Assembly (NCBI GenBank): GCA_003024785.1
Contig: PUQB01000516.1
Coordinates: 37,501 to 101,500 of the forward strand
Source of the DNA: Selaginella tamariscina
Lineage: Eukaryota > Streptophyta > Lycopodiopsida > Selaginellales > Selaginellaceae
Reading direction: 5' to 3'
DNA length: 64,000 nt
How positions within the stretch are numbered: the stretch's first letter is position 1; each line of letters starts with the position of its first letter. Below are positions 25,521 through 45,942 of the stretch, one piece after another. The notes under the pieces are model-generated. The model searched no databases, was not told where the DNA came from, and saw nothing but the letters and a program-made list of their open reading frames with translations. The position numbers and the translations under genes were made by a program.

Positions 25521-27245
25521 TAATAATTAAAGTCTAAGTAAATCATGCTATAAAAATCACTCTTAACAAAAATGAAAATCTTTATAATCCCAATTCACAA
25601 TTTTAATTATGTAATTAACATTTATTAATAATTATATAATATTTATTTTAATAATATTTTGTATTTAAAGAAAAAACAACATGATTAAGAGTCAAGAATC
25701 CCTTTAATTCTAAAAAATATACTACATTTTTTTTTGCTTTCAAATCTAGAATACATGCATTCCTTTGTGCTTTTGTTAAGGTGTATATGCATGTAAAGTC
25801 TTATTGACTAGGAAATTATGTTTTTCTATGCATTCACTGTACCTTTGATTCTTCTCTTCGTCTTGTCTCTTTTGTAATTAGAACCATACAACCTTTATCT
25901 TATTATTTCTTGTGATAACTTCATCCATTTAAAGTTTAATTATATGATGGGTCTGGAGTAATGAAGATGATCGTTAACTTATGAAACCTTGCAACAGTCA
26001 AAACATAGTTTAGGCTTATAATTCTTTTGTCTAATGAAGTCTTTCACATTGTCATTGATTTTTGCATCGTCTGCACTTACCATAAAAGGTGTTGTAATTT
26101 TGTATGCCTGATAATAAACCCTTTAAACTCTCAAACAATAACTTTCTAATAGTCAATCACATGCTTAAATAGTTTATTACCTTATTAGGATTCTTTGGCA
26201 TTGATTTTTGAGGCCATGTCATATATTTTTAATACTATCAATAATGAGTTCTAATTTTTTAAGGTGGGCACTTAATGAAATAAGATCTGGCTACCCTTCT
26301 AGGAGAAGTAACTTTTCATCATCTTCACTTTTGAAGAGCATATGTCTTTTTTGAGTGACCACTCACGTTCTGATGGTTGCAACTTATATTACATATCTCT
26401 TTTGAAGAAAAATAATTATAGTGGCACAAGGTGAATGGTTAAGGAATCGCTTCCCTCTTTGATATATCCCTTTAAAAACTTTTTAAAGCTTAAGACTTCA
26501 ATCACGAGGACAACATAATGTTTTTGGAAATGCAGTTTTCAAAAACTTTATCATATGTGGTAAGGTAAGTGCACTTGCTCTTTTTGTCAAGTTGGAGACT
26601 ATGTTACATATTCTCGTGAGTGTAGCCAACCATAAGGAAATTAAGCATGATCATCTAAAACATGTCTATAGTGATTAGCATTGATAAGTATGTTAGCACA
26701 TGTCTAGAAGAGGCAAGTATCAACATGAGAAAAACTTAATTTACTTATTTTTGTTATTGCTTGCACAATTGTTTATTTGTAGAAACAAATGACGAAGCAT
26801 CTTGTTCAATGATGGTGACATTTAAGCTAGATTCCTCTTCTGAAACAAAACCCTTGTTGGGGCCATCTTTTTTTTGTGCAAATTGTTAACAATGCTTCTC
26901 ATATTCTTAAGTAATTTCAAGTGCACACATGTTTCATGGGGCAGTATGTAATAGCTAGAGGTGTTATCTTTTCACTTTGAGATTACTCATAGCACATGTT
27001 TTGTGTGGGCTTCAAGGTTTTAAAACACATGGTTAATGACCTAATAATGGAGTTGAAGTCACTAGATTAGTGAAGAAGGGAAAAATATCCATATGATTCA
27101 CAATTGTGCCCATGTGTTAGCACCCAATGATATCGAAAGTTTGAGAACATTTCAGTGTTGTAATTAACTTAAGATATTAATCTTTGAATTATTTATTTTA
27201 TTGTGGATCAAGCATAAGTATTTTGATGGTCGTGTATGAAAAACA
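25521..27245. mobile_element. Degenerate interior between inverted LTR-like copies
   Basis: AT-rich, riddled with stops in all frames, no recognisable transposase or reverse-transcriptase motif. Its position between two inverted copies of the same repeat suggests old transposon remains. No coding frame above background. Confidence 0.35.
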
Positions 27246-28068
27246 TGTCAGAGTTTTAACCCAAAGGGCCAACACGTGGCTGCCTAGTGACCATTCGGTG
27301 TCATCACCATGTGTGAGCAACGCTAAGTCTTCCAAGATAACCCCAAGAGTTTAACTTAGATGCCTAGTTAAACACAAGACTTAGAGTCCTACCCTAAATC
27401 CCCTAGAATGACCAACCCCCAAACCCTAGAGGATATCCTAAGTAGACTTTATGATCCTATCTTAGTAAACCTAGACAAGTTCATGCCCTAACCCCACAAA
27501 GGAGATGTGTTTCACACATACCTTCGTGACAGAGCTAAGGCATCGTCATTTATCCATTGAGGAATCATCCTCATCCGGCATACAACCCTTTTAGGGCAAC
27601 AAGGGGTACCCTAAACCATGACTAACCCTTGAGGGTTTGAGTGGTCAAGTTATACCTAGACCTAAGACTAGTACTTACATGAGTGTGCGCCATAGGTGGA
27701 CACGAGTGTTATACTAAGCAAACTCCCTAAGGCTAGGCTTAGGTAATCCTAAGTACATGACCTTGCGAGTGCCTCACGAAAAGGCTCTTGTTAATAAGCT
27801 TAGGTTCTTCAACCCGTGGATTCCAAAGAACAAGCAAACCTAAGTATAAGACCTAACCTCCCTTGAGCAGATGCGCAAGGTTTAACACCCTAGTGCAAGC
27901 ACAAGCATGCATGTTTGTTAGAGTATCCAACCCCTTGGCGACAAACCCATGACAAACCCCAAAGGGCGTGCCTCAGACGTTGTATCATGTGATGTTTAGC
28001 CTAGTGTCTCATTTCCATGTGACACTGCCTTTCACAATGTGGGTTATCATGCCATAGCCCTTAGATTC
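27246..28068 (+). repeat. LTR-like repeat, direct copy (family B)
   Basis: Begins TGTCAGAGTTTTAACCC at 27246. 27246-27664 pairs with the inverted copy at 25121-25520. Rich in CCTAA/TTAGG-type words such as accctaaatcccctag. It continues at least to about 27900 and then abuts a family A copy at about 28069. Confidence 0.55.
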
Positions 28069-28835
28069 AAGAGTTGTACCAAGTGCCACAAATGTGGCTC
28101 CCAAATGCCAACTCTAGAACCCCTCAATGAACCCCCAAGAACTGGGTAATGTGAACCTATTAAACAAGATCCCACGCCCACAATTGGATAAGGACATGGA
28201 TGTGCCTTCTTTGGCCATGAGTGTTACACCTAACTTGACGTGGAGGAGGAGGCTGGAGACAAGCATCAACCTTTGCCTCTTGGAATGTGCATTCCGACAA
28301 AACCTTCCAGGCATGGATCCGCCAACGTTAAGGGTGAACTACACCATACCCCTGTCATCTGTAAGTTAGGGTGGCACAACATAGGGTTGTACCTTAATGA
28401 CACAAGTTAAAGCTTGCACCGGCAAAAGAGCAACGAACTTAGTCATGAACCCATGAGCTTTCCTATTCATACTCTACCTTATTTATGTGACAGAGCCCCT
28501 CCCCCCCCTCCCCCTCTTCCTATATGTGTAAGTGGGCTGCATGAAATTCTAGCCCCTTAGTTAAATTAACAAGTAACTCCTACCCCTAAACCTTACCCAA
28601 GGGGGTGGGGGTTTTTAGGGCGTGGGTTAGGTCAACCCTAGGGATGTTCCTAACCCTACTTAGCACGCCAAACTCATTTACATTAACCAATCAACCTAAT
28701 TGGGAGTGAGTTTCTTAAAAGGTAAGTTTTAACTTTGCTTAGAGTTTCTTACAAATACCTAATGACACCCAATACAGTAAGTAACAACAGTCAACGTCCA
28801 AAGTAAAGGGTTGAGTCATAATAAAAACTATGACA
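28069..28835 (+). repeat. LTR-like repeat, family A, copy 1
   Basis: Shares with the copies at 32.0-33.7 kb the same string of landmarks: gtgccac near the start, gcttgcaccgg, tctaccttatttatgtgac followed by a C-run (28503-28515), gggtttagggcg-like text, tcttgcaaatacctaa-type text, and a terminal ataaaaactatgaca ending at 28835. Its first bases are degraded. Confidence 0.65.
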
Positions 28836-31800
28836 AAGCATGAGATGTGTAGTACTAAGAGCAACAAACTCATTAAGTAATCATGTGGTCCTACATTTTT
28901 ATTTGAATAGCAACAATCTTTTGTGCAAGCTTATGCAACCTTAAGTGATATGTAAGTGTCACACTTAGTAAAATTGAAATGTTTTAAATCACCACGTCCT
29001 TGAACTGATGTTGTTGAAGGTAGCGCTACAGATTGTTTAAAGCTTGATCAAATTGAAACACTTGTTCACACGTTCACATAACTTATGAGTATAGATTGAT
29101 GGTAGAACCTTTATATTTTTCTTAACCCAATTGTGAAGTATCTTATCTACATTTGCTTAAACAAAGTTCTATAGTATCTCAATGGATGTCATAATACAAG
29201 AGTAGGTCTTGACCAAGCGAGTGTTCTCATGAACTAAGGTGCACGCACCGTCAAGCCACTCATCCTTGTAGTAGTAGAATATGGTCTTGCCACCTTGTTG
29301 AATACTATTGATGTGCGTTAGTGGCTTGTGTTCATGGCCACCTATTCAATTAATACAACATATACGAACTCATGCCTTTGCTTTTTAATGAACTTGTAAT
29401 CGTCATGTCTACATTGAGTAATTTCATCCATGTCCGTCATCTGACAATACTTCATCTTGCAGCAATGAATTGTGGAGATACTTGCGACATTCACTCAATA
29501 TATGGGATTCATCTTCACTCTCTTATTGCAATTTGCTAAGGTGGCTCAGCAGCCCATGAATTTCTTTTTTCTTACTACATTGTCAAGGCAAAGAAGTTTT
29601 TCAAGCATGTATTACCTTTTCAATTTGTCGCTATAATTAGAATCCAACACTAGATATGTTGAGACATTTAGATGTTAATTCAATAGTGCGTCATCTCACT
29701 ACTGATCCAACATGCAATGTACCATTTGGTGAAACCTTTGTCATAACTACAGTCACAAAGTATGCTCCTAGTTTTTGCTTTGAAATGATATCTATTGGGT
29801 TGACAACTCCTTTCTAACCTTAGTCTCATGTAAAAAGAAAATCACTTCATCTTTCACAACAACCAAGCCTCTACCTTATAAACTTGTAGTTGTATTTGTT
29901 TGTGACCATGCATCCCTATGTTAGCCTTGACTTCTTCCGCATTCCACAACATAAGAAAACCCTCTTCAAATTTCATCTCAAAAACCTCAACATGCTTGTA
30001 AATGATGTCCAACCAAACTAGCTTGCAAATTTTGAAGAAGCTATATTTTGTGTTCAACATATTGACATGCACTAAAAGCTTCATGCCCACATGAGCTGCT
30101 AGTGGACTCATAAACTTGGCAGGCAAATAAATAGTGTGAATGATACCGAAATTCTAAATGGGATTAATCTTTACCCCATGGATTCTTTTAGCGGGATTGA
30201 TCCCACCTAAAGTCTAACCCTAAACTTTGGGTGGGATAAATCCTACTGAAATTTCAAATGGTTTAAATTACCAATTGAGAGAGTTCCAATTTACCTAGAA
30301 TTTTGTGGGATTTATTAGACCCAACCATAAGGTTCAACATGAGAATGCTTTGACTTTGAATATGATAAATCTTGGGTGAGATTTATCCCACTAACAAATT
30401 TAGGTAAATACAATTGAAATGGGATTTTTCTAGTTGAGAGTTCTTTTTAACTTAGAATTCATGATGGGATTCAAACATTATTTATTGTTCTAAGCACTTA
30501 AGGATGCTTATTCTGGGTGGGTGCAATGACATATGATCTTGCCAAGGACCATAGAGTTTCAATGGGATAAATCTCGCTTGTGTTGCAAAGCTTTAGCAAA
30601 TAAATCTGTTGGTAGGTCAACAAGGTTACAATGGGATAAGTTCTTCTAGGTCTCGGGAGGGCAAGAAGGTTTCGATGGGATAAATCTTGCATGTGCTAAG
30701 GAGGGCAAGAAGGCTTCGATGAGATAAATCTCATTGATGCCTTGGGGAAAATTTATCCCACCCCCACTTCCCCTTCACTTAGAATTCTCAACGGGATAAA
30801 TCCCACTAAACTTTAGCCTTAGAGGATTCTTAAAACTTAAAGATGGAGAGTATGTAAATATGTATAAAGAGATTGCCTTAAGGACCCTAAACCCTAAATC
30901 TAGTTGGATTTATAGAGACAGTGCAATTATATAAAGAGATTTTGTACCAATAATCCTTAAAGTATTCATAATATGTACTTACTTGTAAAAGGCATATGAA
31001 TGCCGTGCTTTGTTGTAAATGATGGTTGTTTATTTATTGTTGCCTTAAGAAGAAGGTATGTCACAGTTCTAACATAGTGGGTTGATTACCTAAGTAAAGA
31101 TTGTAAAATATATATAAAAAAAAGACTCAAGTGGGGGTGGGCCCTCTTATAAACACTAATTGTCCCTTTGCTAGGAGAGGGAAAGATCATGACATTTAGT
31201 ATCGAAGTAGTCTCATGTTTGATTCACATTAGAGGCAAACTTGTGTGTAAAGCTCATCCACCAAGGTTAGCATGCTTATCCTTACATGATTAGACCCTTT
31301 GATCATAAGTGTACAACCATGTGTCTATGTCAAAATGGTACAAAATCATGATGAGATCATGGTAATGATCACCTCTAAGCTAGTTGCGTGCTTGTCATGA
31401 GTGACCCTTGGAGACATAGTAACAACCTTTGAGTTGTAAATGAGGGTATCCACTTTTTTAAAGGAGTGGTGAGTGTTAAAGTTTTAACCTAGTGGGTTGA
31501 CCACCTGGGTAAATATTAATATTAAACACTGTACAAAATATATACATATGCCATTGGCATTGTGTTGATGCAAACAAATGTAATTGATCTTTCCATTCAA
31601 CATCAGTTGACTTATATTAGTTGAGCAATTCAACTAGTTGAATGCAATTACTTGACCATCAAATGTGAATGTCTTATATATTTAGGGTTTTAAGTGTCTA
31701 CGTGCTTATTTACATGAAAGTAAGACATTGTTGGAGTGTGATTCTGCTACGATAACTTCTTTAATAAAGTGCAAGAACTTGTTAGGCTATGTAACACAAT

Positions 31801-32029
31801 AGGCATTACAACTTTATATTTATAGTTTCAAAGTGGTGCATTAGTTTGGATGAATAATGATTGATGATGATGTCCTTTCACCAGCACCTATTGTGGATTC
31901 CACATTGCATGATAATACTTTTGCTACTTGTTTTGGTTTAGTGTAAGCCCTCCATGTGTTTGATGCTAAATGTCCATCTTAGAAGGCATTGCGAATTAGT
32001 TTAGTTTTAACTCCATGATGGTTTATTGT
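28836..32029. other. Degenerate repeat-derived DNA, no intact gene
   Basis: About 3.2 kb with no recognisable gene. A 90-codon frame on the minus strand (29854-30126) matches nothing I know. 30130-30840 contains a degenerate array of GGGATAAATC words, listed separately. Fragments near 31075 and 31475 (gtgggttgattacc) resemble the start of family B repeats. Confidence 0.4.
30160..30830. repeat. Degenerate GGGATAAATC-type interspersed array
   Basis: At least ten variants of GGGATAAATCYCAC or its complement GTGGGATTTATCCC occur at irregular spacing: for example near 30190, 30235, 30310, 30375, 30560, 30633, 30680, 30750 and 30790. Between 30640 and 30740 a roughly 57-bp unit (gggagggcaagaagg.ttcgatg) is repeated in tandem. 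Confidence 0.55.
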
Positions 32030-32429
32030 TGTTTAGAGTTTTTACTTGGTGCCACGAAGGCGGCTCGCCATATGCCAATCATGGAATCTCTTTTTGGAAA
32101 TCCCACGATATCTGGTAAAGTACCCATATTAGGAACCCAATTCTTAAGAACTCGTGAGTCATGATGTGTGGACTAGTTAAGCTACAAGTATTGTTTAACT
32201 TAGAGTGGTTGAGGCAGTCAAAGTAGGGGCCTCATTTCATTAGTCTTGTGGAACATGAATTCGAGCAATCCTTTTCAAGCTTGCAAATATACCAAAGAAT
32301 TGACTAACTCCTTAAAATGATGTACCCCTATCACAAGAGCGTAATCCTATCAATGATAAGGGTAGACTAACCCGAAGGTGGGACATACCCCTGTCGTGTG
32401 GAAGTTGCGGCGGCACAACAGAGGTTTGT
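32030..32429 (+). repeat. LTR-like repeat, family A, copy 2, left part
   Basis: Begins TGTTTAGAGTTTTTAC and matches the first 400 bp of the element at 32430. It stops exactly where that element starts; its remainder resumes at 33381. Confidence 0.7.
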
Positions 32430-33380
32430 TGTCAGAGTTTTTACTGGTGCCACAAAGGCGGCCAGGTGCCAACCTGAATCCCCTCTCTTGGAAACCCCCG
32501 GAACCTGGTAAAGTAACCCGTATTAGGAACCCAAGCCTTAGGAAGTCAAACCCCTAGCTGACTAAGTCCACAAACGAGACTCACCTTGTGAATCAGGATA
32601 CACGGACTAGCCGAGCTTTAGTGTCGTTCCTAGCTTGGCGTGGTTGAGGCGGCCGGAGCAAGGCCTCAACCACTAGTTTTGCGGAACATGAACTTGGGCA
32701 ATGTCTTTGAGCTTGCGGGCAGTTTTTGATCAAGGAATCTGACTAACTCTTTGAAGTGACGTGCCCCTATCTCAAAGGCAAGATCTTGCCAACGATAAGG
32801 ATAGTCTAACCCTAGGGTGGGTTGTACCCTGTCGTGTGGAAGTTTGGGCGGCATGCACCTTGACGACACAAGCTTAGCTTGCACCGGTAGGAGGTTAACG
32901 AGCTCTCTCTTGAACCAAGAAGCCTCACTACATATACTCTACCTTATTTATGTGACGGACCCCCCCCCCCCCTTGTTTACCTAAGTGAGTAAGTGGGTTG
33001 GCACGGAAATGCCAGCCCTTAGAGAAAATGGTTGTCCTAACCTAACCCTAACCCCTAGGGGGGAGGGTTTAGGACGTGGGGTTAGGGCAGCCCTAGGGTT
33101 AGGTCAACCTAGGGGTGTCCCTAACCCTTATTTTAACAAGCTATAATTTGCGAAGAACCCTAACTTGGAACGTCAAAACAGGGGAGGGTTTCTAAATGAA
33201 AGTACTAGCTTCGCCTAGAGTTTCTTGCAAATACCTAACGACACCGGTCGGACCATCACTAGATACCCAAGTGCACTATGCGGGCCTGTTTCTTCTACAT
33301 CTAGGGTTCGTCACATAATCCAGTAGGTAACAACAGTCAAACCCAAAGTAAAGGGTCGAGTCATAGTAAAAACTATGACA
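32430..33380 (+). mobile_element. Solo LTR, family A, nested in an older copy
   Basis: A 951-bp element with TG...CA ends and short terminal inverted repeats: TGTCAGAGTTTTTAC at 32430-32444 and GTAAAAACTATGACA at 33366-33380 (one mismatch). It is flanked by GTTTGT on the left and GTTGT on the right, a 5-bp target duplication with one extra T. Inside are a TATA-like tctaccttatttatgtgac with a C-run (about 32940-32975) and CCTAACCCTAACCCC. No internal retrotransposon genes follow, hence solo LTR. Confidence 0.75.
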
Positions 33381-33690
33381 GTTGTGCCTTGATAACACAA
33401 GTTTGGCTTGCACCGGTAAGAGATTAACGAGCTCTCTTTTGAACCCAAAAAGCCTCATTATATATAATATATCTTATTTATGTGACGGAGCCCCTCCCCC
33501 CTGTTTTCCTAATTGAGTAAGCAAGTTGGCACGAATATGCTAGCCCTTAATGAACATGAAATGCCCAACCTAAAGGGGGTATTAGGGCGTGGGATTAGGT
33601 CAACCCTAGGGTGTCCCTAACCCTTTTTGACAAGCAAAAAACCTAATTTGAAATGTCAAACAAAGGGAGAGTTTCTCCTTTAGTCAGGGT
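33381..33690 (+). repeat. LTR-like repeat, family A, copy 2, right part
   Basis: Continues copy 2 after the nested insertion: gttgtgccttgataacacaag, gcttgcaccggtaag, ttatttatgtgacgga and a C-run. Homology fades at about 33680, so the end is truncated. Confidence 0.65.
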
Positions 33691-35227
33691 CTTTTAGATC
33701 ATTAATAAATATTAAAAACCTTTGTTGTTCATTTTATTGGTCAAACATGCTTGTTCATGTGATTATATACATTCAAAGTTATTTAAATTTGTCAAATTTA
33801 AAATTCTAACACAACATAAACAACATATGTGTTAAAATTTCTTACTCTTTTGAATTAGTTACAATTGATTTAATAGGATGTTTCTTATGTTTTTTCTCAA
33901 GAGAACCAATATATAATTGTGGTCTCTAATTACTTAATTAACAAGGTAAAAATTGATACACTTTCAAATGCAATTGCCATGTCAATGACATAATTTCTAA
34001 TTGAACATGTTATCTTATAACATTCTTGTTTAGAATTTATACTCTCGTACAATGGTTGCATATGTATTAAGAGTGTTATGCACTTGATTAAGTGTTAAAT
34101 ACACATTCATTTTTTACATTATTCACAAAATAATGGTTTAGTAAAATGATTAATCAAACATTCAAATGCAATGATATTTAATTCAGGATTGATGTTTGAA
34201 GTTTGCATATGTAACAATTTAGAGTTAATTGATATCTATATTAAAGGTATTGCATAAATACGTTGCCTAGTGAATTAGGGTTATCATTCAGTTTACCACG
34301 TGTTAAGGATGCCAGAATGTGGGCTCAATAACTTAATAATGTTCTACCTCTTCTATATGCAAAATCTATTGAACATCTTAGTTGAGTTCAGGTCCGTCAA
34401 CAATCCATATATACTACACAATTGATGGGCTCTCGTGAAGAGGAGATTGTTCACATGACTCTAACAAAATAATGATTAAAGACCTACTGAAAACATTTGG
34501 GCACCTCACAAGATTTGTTTCACACTAATCATGCATATCATATATATATACACATGCATAACGAGTTGGGGTTGTCATCCAGTTTGATATATATACACAT
34601 GCATATCATATACTGCATGCAATATACGTACATGTATAATGACATATGGGTGGTGACATGTGTTATGTGTGTCACATAGCAGGAAAGACCCACTATATCA
34701 TTAGTTTTCTCCGTGTACATCTTTAGTTTCACTTTGTAAATTACATATTCTTATATATATATAGACACGCGCGGGTATATGTGTATAAAGGAATATTAAA
34801 TATCATTATTTAATAATGCATAGAATTTGCATTGTTAAGTATATATAAAGAAAGATTATATTACGTTTATAAATAGTACTTGTAAATACATTGAAGAAAT
34901 TATTAATTAAAAATAATGCTCATCTTATAACTGAACTATAAAAATTATAAGACTTATGTACATTTTAAAATTTATATATACACTAGTATAGAGGTATTTA
35001 ATTTTCTTTCTTAAAAACCCCATAACATACCAAATGCATATGTATGTATACCTTAATATATAGTTAAGTATAATCATGTCCATTTCTCATAAATATTTTG
35101 GTATACTGTTACTATATACAACAATATATAAGAAGTGTTGTCTTTGATATTGTCTGTGGGTATTAATGCAACTATATATACGTTACTTAATGAAAAAATT
35201 ATATAGGAAATGTATGTTTACTTATAG
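33691..35227. other. AT-rich intergenic DNA
   Basis: No gene seen. 34540-34615 contains a short direct repeat of tatatatacacatgcat. Sequence is AT-rich and low in complexity. Confidence 0.4.
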
Positions 35228-35328
35228 GAGTAAACAACTCAAGTGCAGTTCAGCCTGTAGTAGGTGTCGAACGCACTCTTTTCTATCGTGAAAGAGCTTC
35301 AGGAATGTATGCAGCAATCCCATATGCG
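35228..35328 (+). pseudogene. Orphan exon of an ABCG/PDR-type transporter
   Basis: A single 101-nt exon with acceptor (cttatag) and donor (GTGTGTG) encodes [20 protein letters not shown] followed by [14 protein letters not shown]. This is the hallmark loop and start of the C-terminal membrane domain of plant pleiotropic-drug-resistance ABCG transporters. No neighbouring ABCG exon is found in the 1.5 kb upstream or before the RPB1 stop at 35637, so it is a remnant. A separate 80-codon frame at 35398-35640 is not ABCG-like. Confidence 0.7.
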
Positions 35329-35347
35329 GTGTGTGTGTGTGTGTGTA

Positions 35348-35382
<35 letters not shown>

Positions 35383-35636
35383 ATATTATATTATCGTTTG
35401 TATATACTGAAATTTGAATTTAAAAAGCGGGAAAACGAGCCTCGGGTGGCTTGGACAATGCGAACGGGATGGATATATGACAAGATCATTGAGTACCATC
35501 AGCCGTTGATTACGACAAATGATATTAAACGTGTGTATGGTGTTTCGCCGTATATGTATGCACCAATACAAATATCATGGTTGTTTAGGAGAAGTTACAT
35601 ATTACTGGTATTACTTTCAATTTACAAAATCTCTGA

Positions 35637-44404
<8,768 letters not shown>

Positions 44405-44539
44405 GGCGTTCCGCTGAACTCTAGGGCGCCAGGAAAAACCCTAGAGAGAAAAACCTTGTCTGAGACTGTTATAATGGGGATTTTCTATAGTCCGACGGCT
44501 CTGTTTGTTCAAAAGAATATTCTAAAATATGCTTTAGCG

Positions 44540-44604
44540 CTGTAAGATGGTTCGAACCTCTGACCTTATAATTAAGGGCCACATACACTAGCGTTTTTTT
44601 TTGC
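44540..44604 (-). other. tRNA- or SINE-like relic in divergent promoter
   Basis: On the minus strand an anticodon-arm-like CCTTAATTATAAGG is followed by GGTC and then a B-box-like AGAGGTTCGAACCAT. No full D-arm or 7-bp acceptor stem can be drawn, so this is at most a truncated tRNA or the head of a SINE. It lies between the divergent starts of RPB1 (44404) and the gene at 44693. Confidence 0.35.
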
Positions 44605-44692
44605 TTTAAACTTTACTAAAATAAAATTGATGCTTAGAATATTCTATTAAAACCCTACAATTTGCCCTTGTTTTTTCGCTTCATTCGAGAGC

Positions 44693-45689
44693 ATGGCGGC
44701 CTCACCAGAGGCAAAAGGTACGAGCTTGTATTAAAATTTTAACGTATATCATCATTTGAGATTATTAAAGATTTTAATATTTATAATTGATTCTAAATTT
44801 TATTTTATTTGCAATTAAGCTTAAATACATGTTTATGTTTTCAAGATACAGGTGTAGATGCTGGCCAAGGGTATTTCCCACACACACACACACACACACA
44901 GAGATGTATATGTATATGTATAGTCATTATATATATTATATATAGGGAGATGAACGTGTCTATATATGTATGTGATTGTATAAGTAAATGTGCACATGTG
45001 TATATATATTATATTATTGTACTATACTGATTCAATAACATATATATTTTGAAAATATTATGTTTTTGTTTTAAGGTGTTGAGGATTTGGAGAAGAAAGC
45101 TGCTGAGCTAATAGCCACAAAAGGTACTTCAATTGTATATGCACAGCGTGTGTGTGTGTATGTATTTGTATCTAATAATTCATGTATGGAGCTCTCTCTC
45201 TCTCTTACACACACACGTTAATTTTCTTTCTTTTTCCAGGTTCCAGTGAGTTGGAGAAGAAGGCTGCGGAATTAGCTGCGAGTGTAACAGGTGCTTATAT
45301 ACATATATATATATATATATGTCTGTGCGTTAAAATAATTGCTGTAAGCAGCTAGAACACGGGCTCCTGCGCCCCAGTGAGAACTTTTGATTTCAACAGG
45401 CTGGAGCAAAGCAAGTTTGGACTCAAGGGTATCTTTGCTTGCTTCTTTCTCTTCAATGTAGCAGTTATCGGTGCGTAAAACATCATGTGTGTGTAGGTGT
45501 ACATGGTGTGTGTGTGTGTGTGTGCGCGCATTGTGGAATGTGTATACAGGTGGTCTTATGGTGGCTGATAAGCATTACAAATTTTCTCCACATTACCATG
45601 CAAACAAGTGGGAATCAATTAAAGAAACTAAGGAACAATTCAAGATGTTAAAGAGGGAGAAAGAAAAAGAAGCATCTCAACATATGTAG
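44693..45689 (+). CDS. Small single-pass membrane protein with repeated LEKKAAEL exons
   Basis: Exons 44693-44717 (MAASPEAK), 45076-45123, 45240-45290, about 45402-45470 and 45550-45689. Exons 2 and 3 are sibling exons: each starts with a Gly codon split after its first base and encodes (V/S)..(D/E)LEKKAAEL. Exon 4 gives LEQSKFGLKGIF followed by a hydrophobic ACFFLFNVAVIG membrane segment. Exon 5 encodes GGLMVADKHYKFSPHYHANK then a Lys/Glu-rich tail ending in QHM. The junction into exon 4 needs one extra base. About 115 residues. Location is unknown; an organelle or endomembrane anchor is possible. I do not recognise the family with certainty. A skipped stretch at 44852-44870 resembles the start of exon 2. 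Confidence 0.6.
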
Positions 45690-45900
45690 CCCACATATTT
45701 CTCTTTTTCTTATTGAAGAGGCTTTGTTTATTTTATTCAATTATAAAGAAAAACTTTAAACATATAAGGGAATTTAATACAAACAAATATGAATATTCCA
45801 AGGATATGCTATTTCATTCAAATAAGGCAATGGTATACATATGTGTACACGTATGCGCATACATGCTATCCAAGTACGCAAATATGGTAGCGCTCGTGCG

Positions 45901-45907
45901 TATAAAT
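45901..45907 (+). promoter_or_regulatory. TATA box of the GDSL gene
   Basis: TATAAAT lies 36 bp upstream of the ATG at 45943, which implies a very short leader. Confidence 0.6.
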
Positions 45908-45942
45908 TCGGGGTTTTCCTGGTTAAACCATCAAAAAGAAAC

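Noticed and set aside
28114-28369. Overlapping open frames of 66-80 codons in the repeat block
   Set aside because: They lie in an LTR-like repeat; neither resembles a known protein and the other copies do not keep the frame.
29854-30126. 90-codon minus-strand frame as a possible gene
   Set aside because: No homology recognised, no neighbouring exons, and a repeat-derived setting. Too weak to call a gene.
33040-33130. CCCTAACCCTAA runs as interstitial telomere
   Set aside because: Only two or three imperfect units, within an LTR that is generally rich in CCTAA words.
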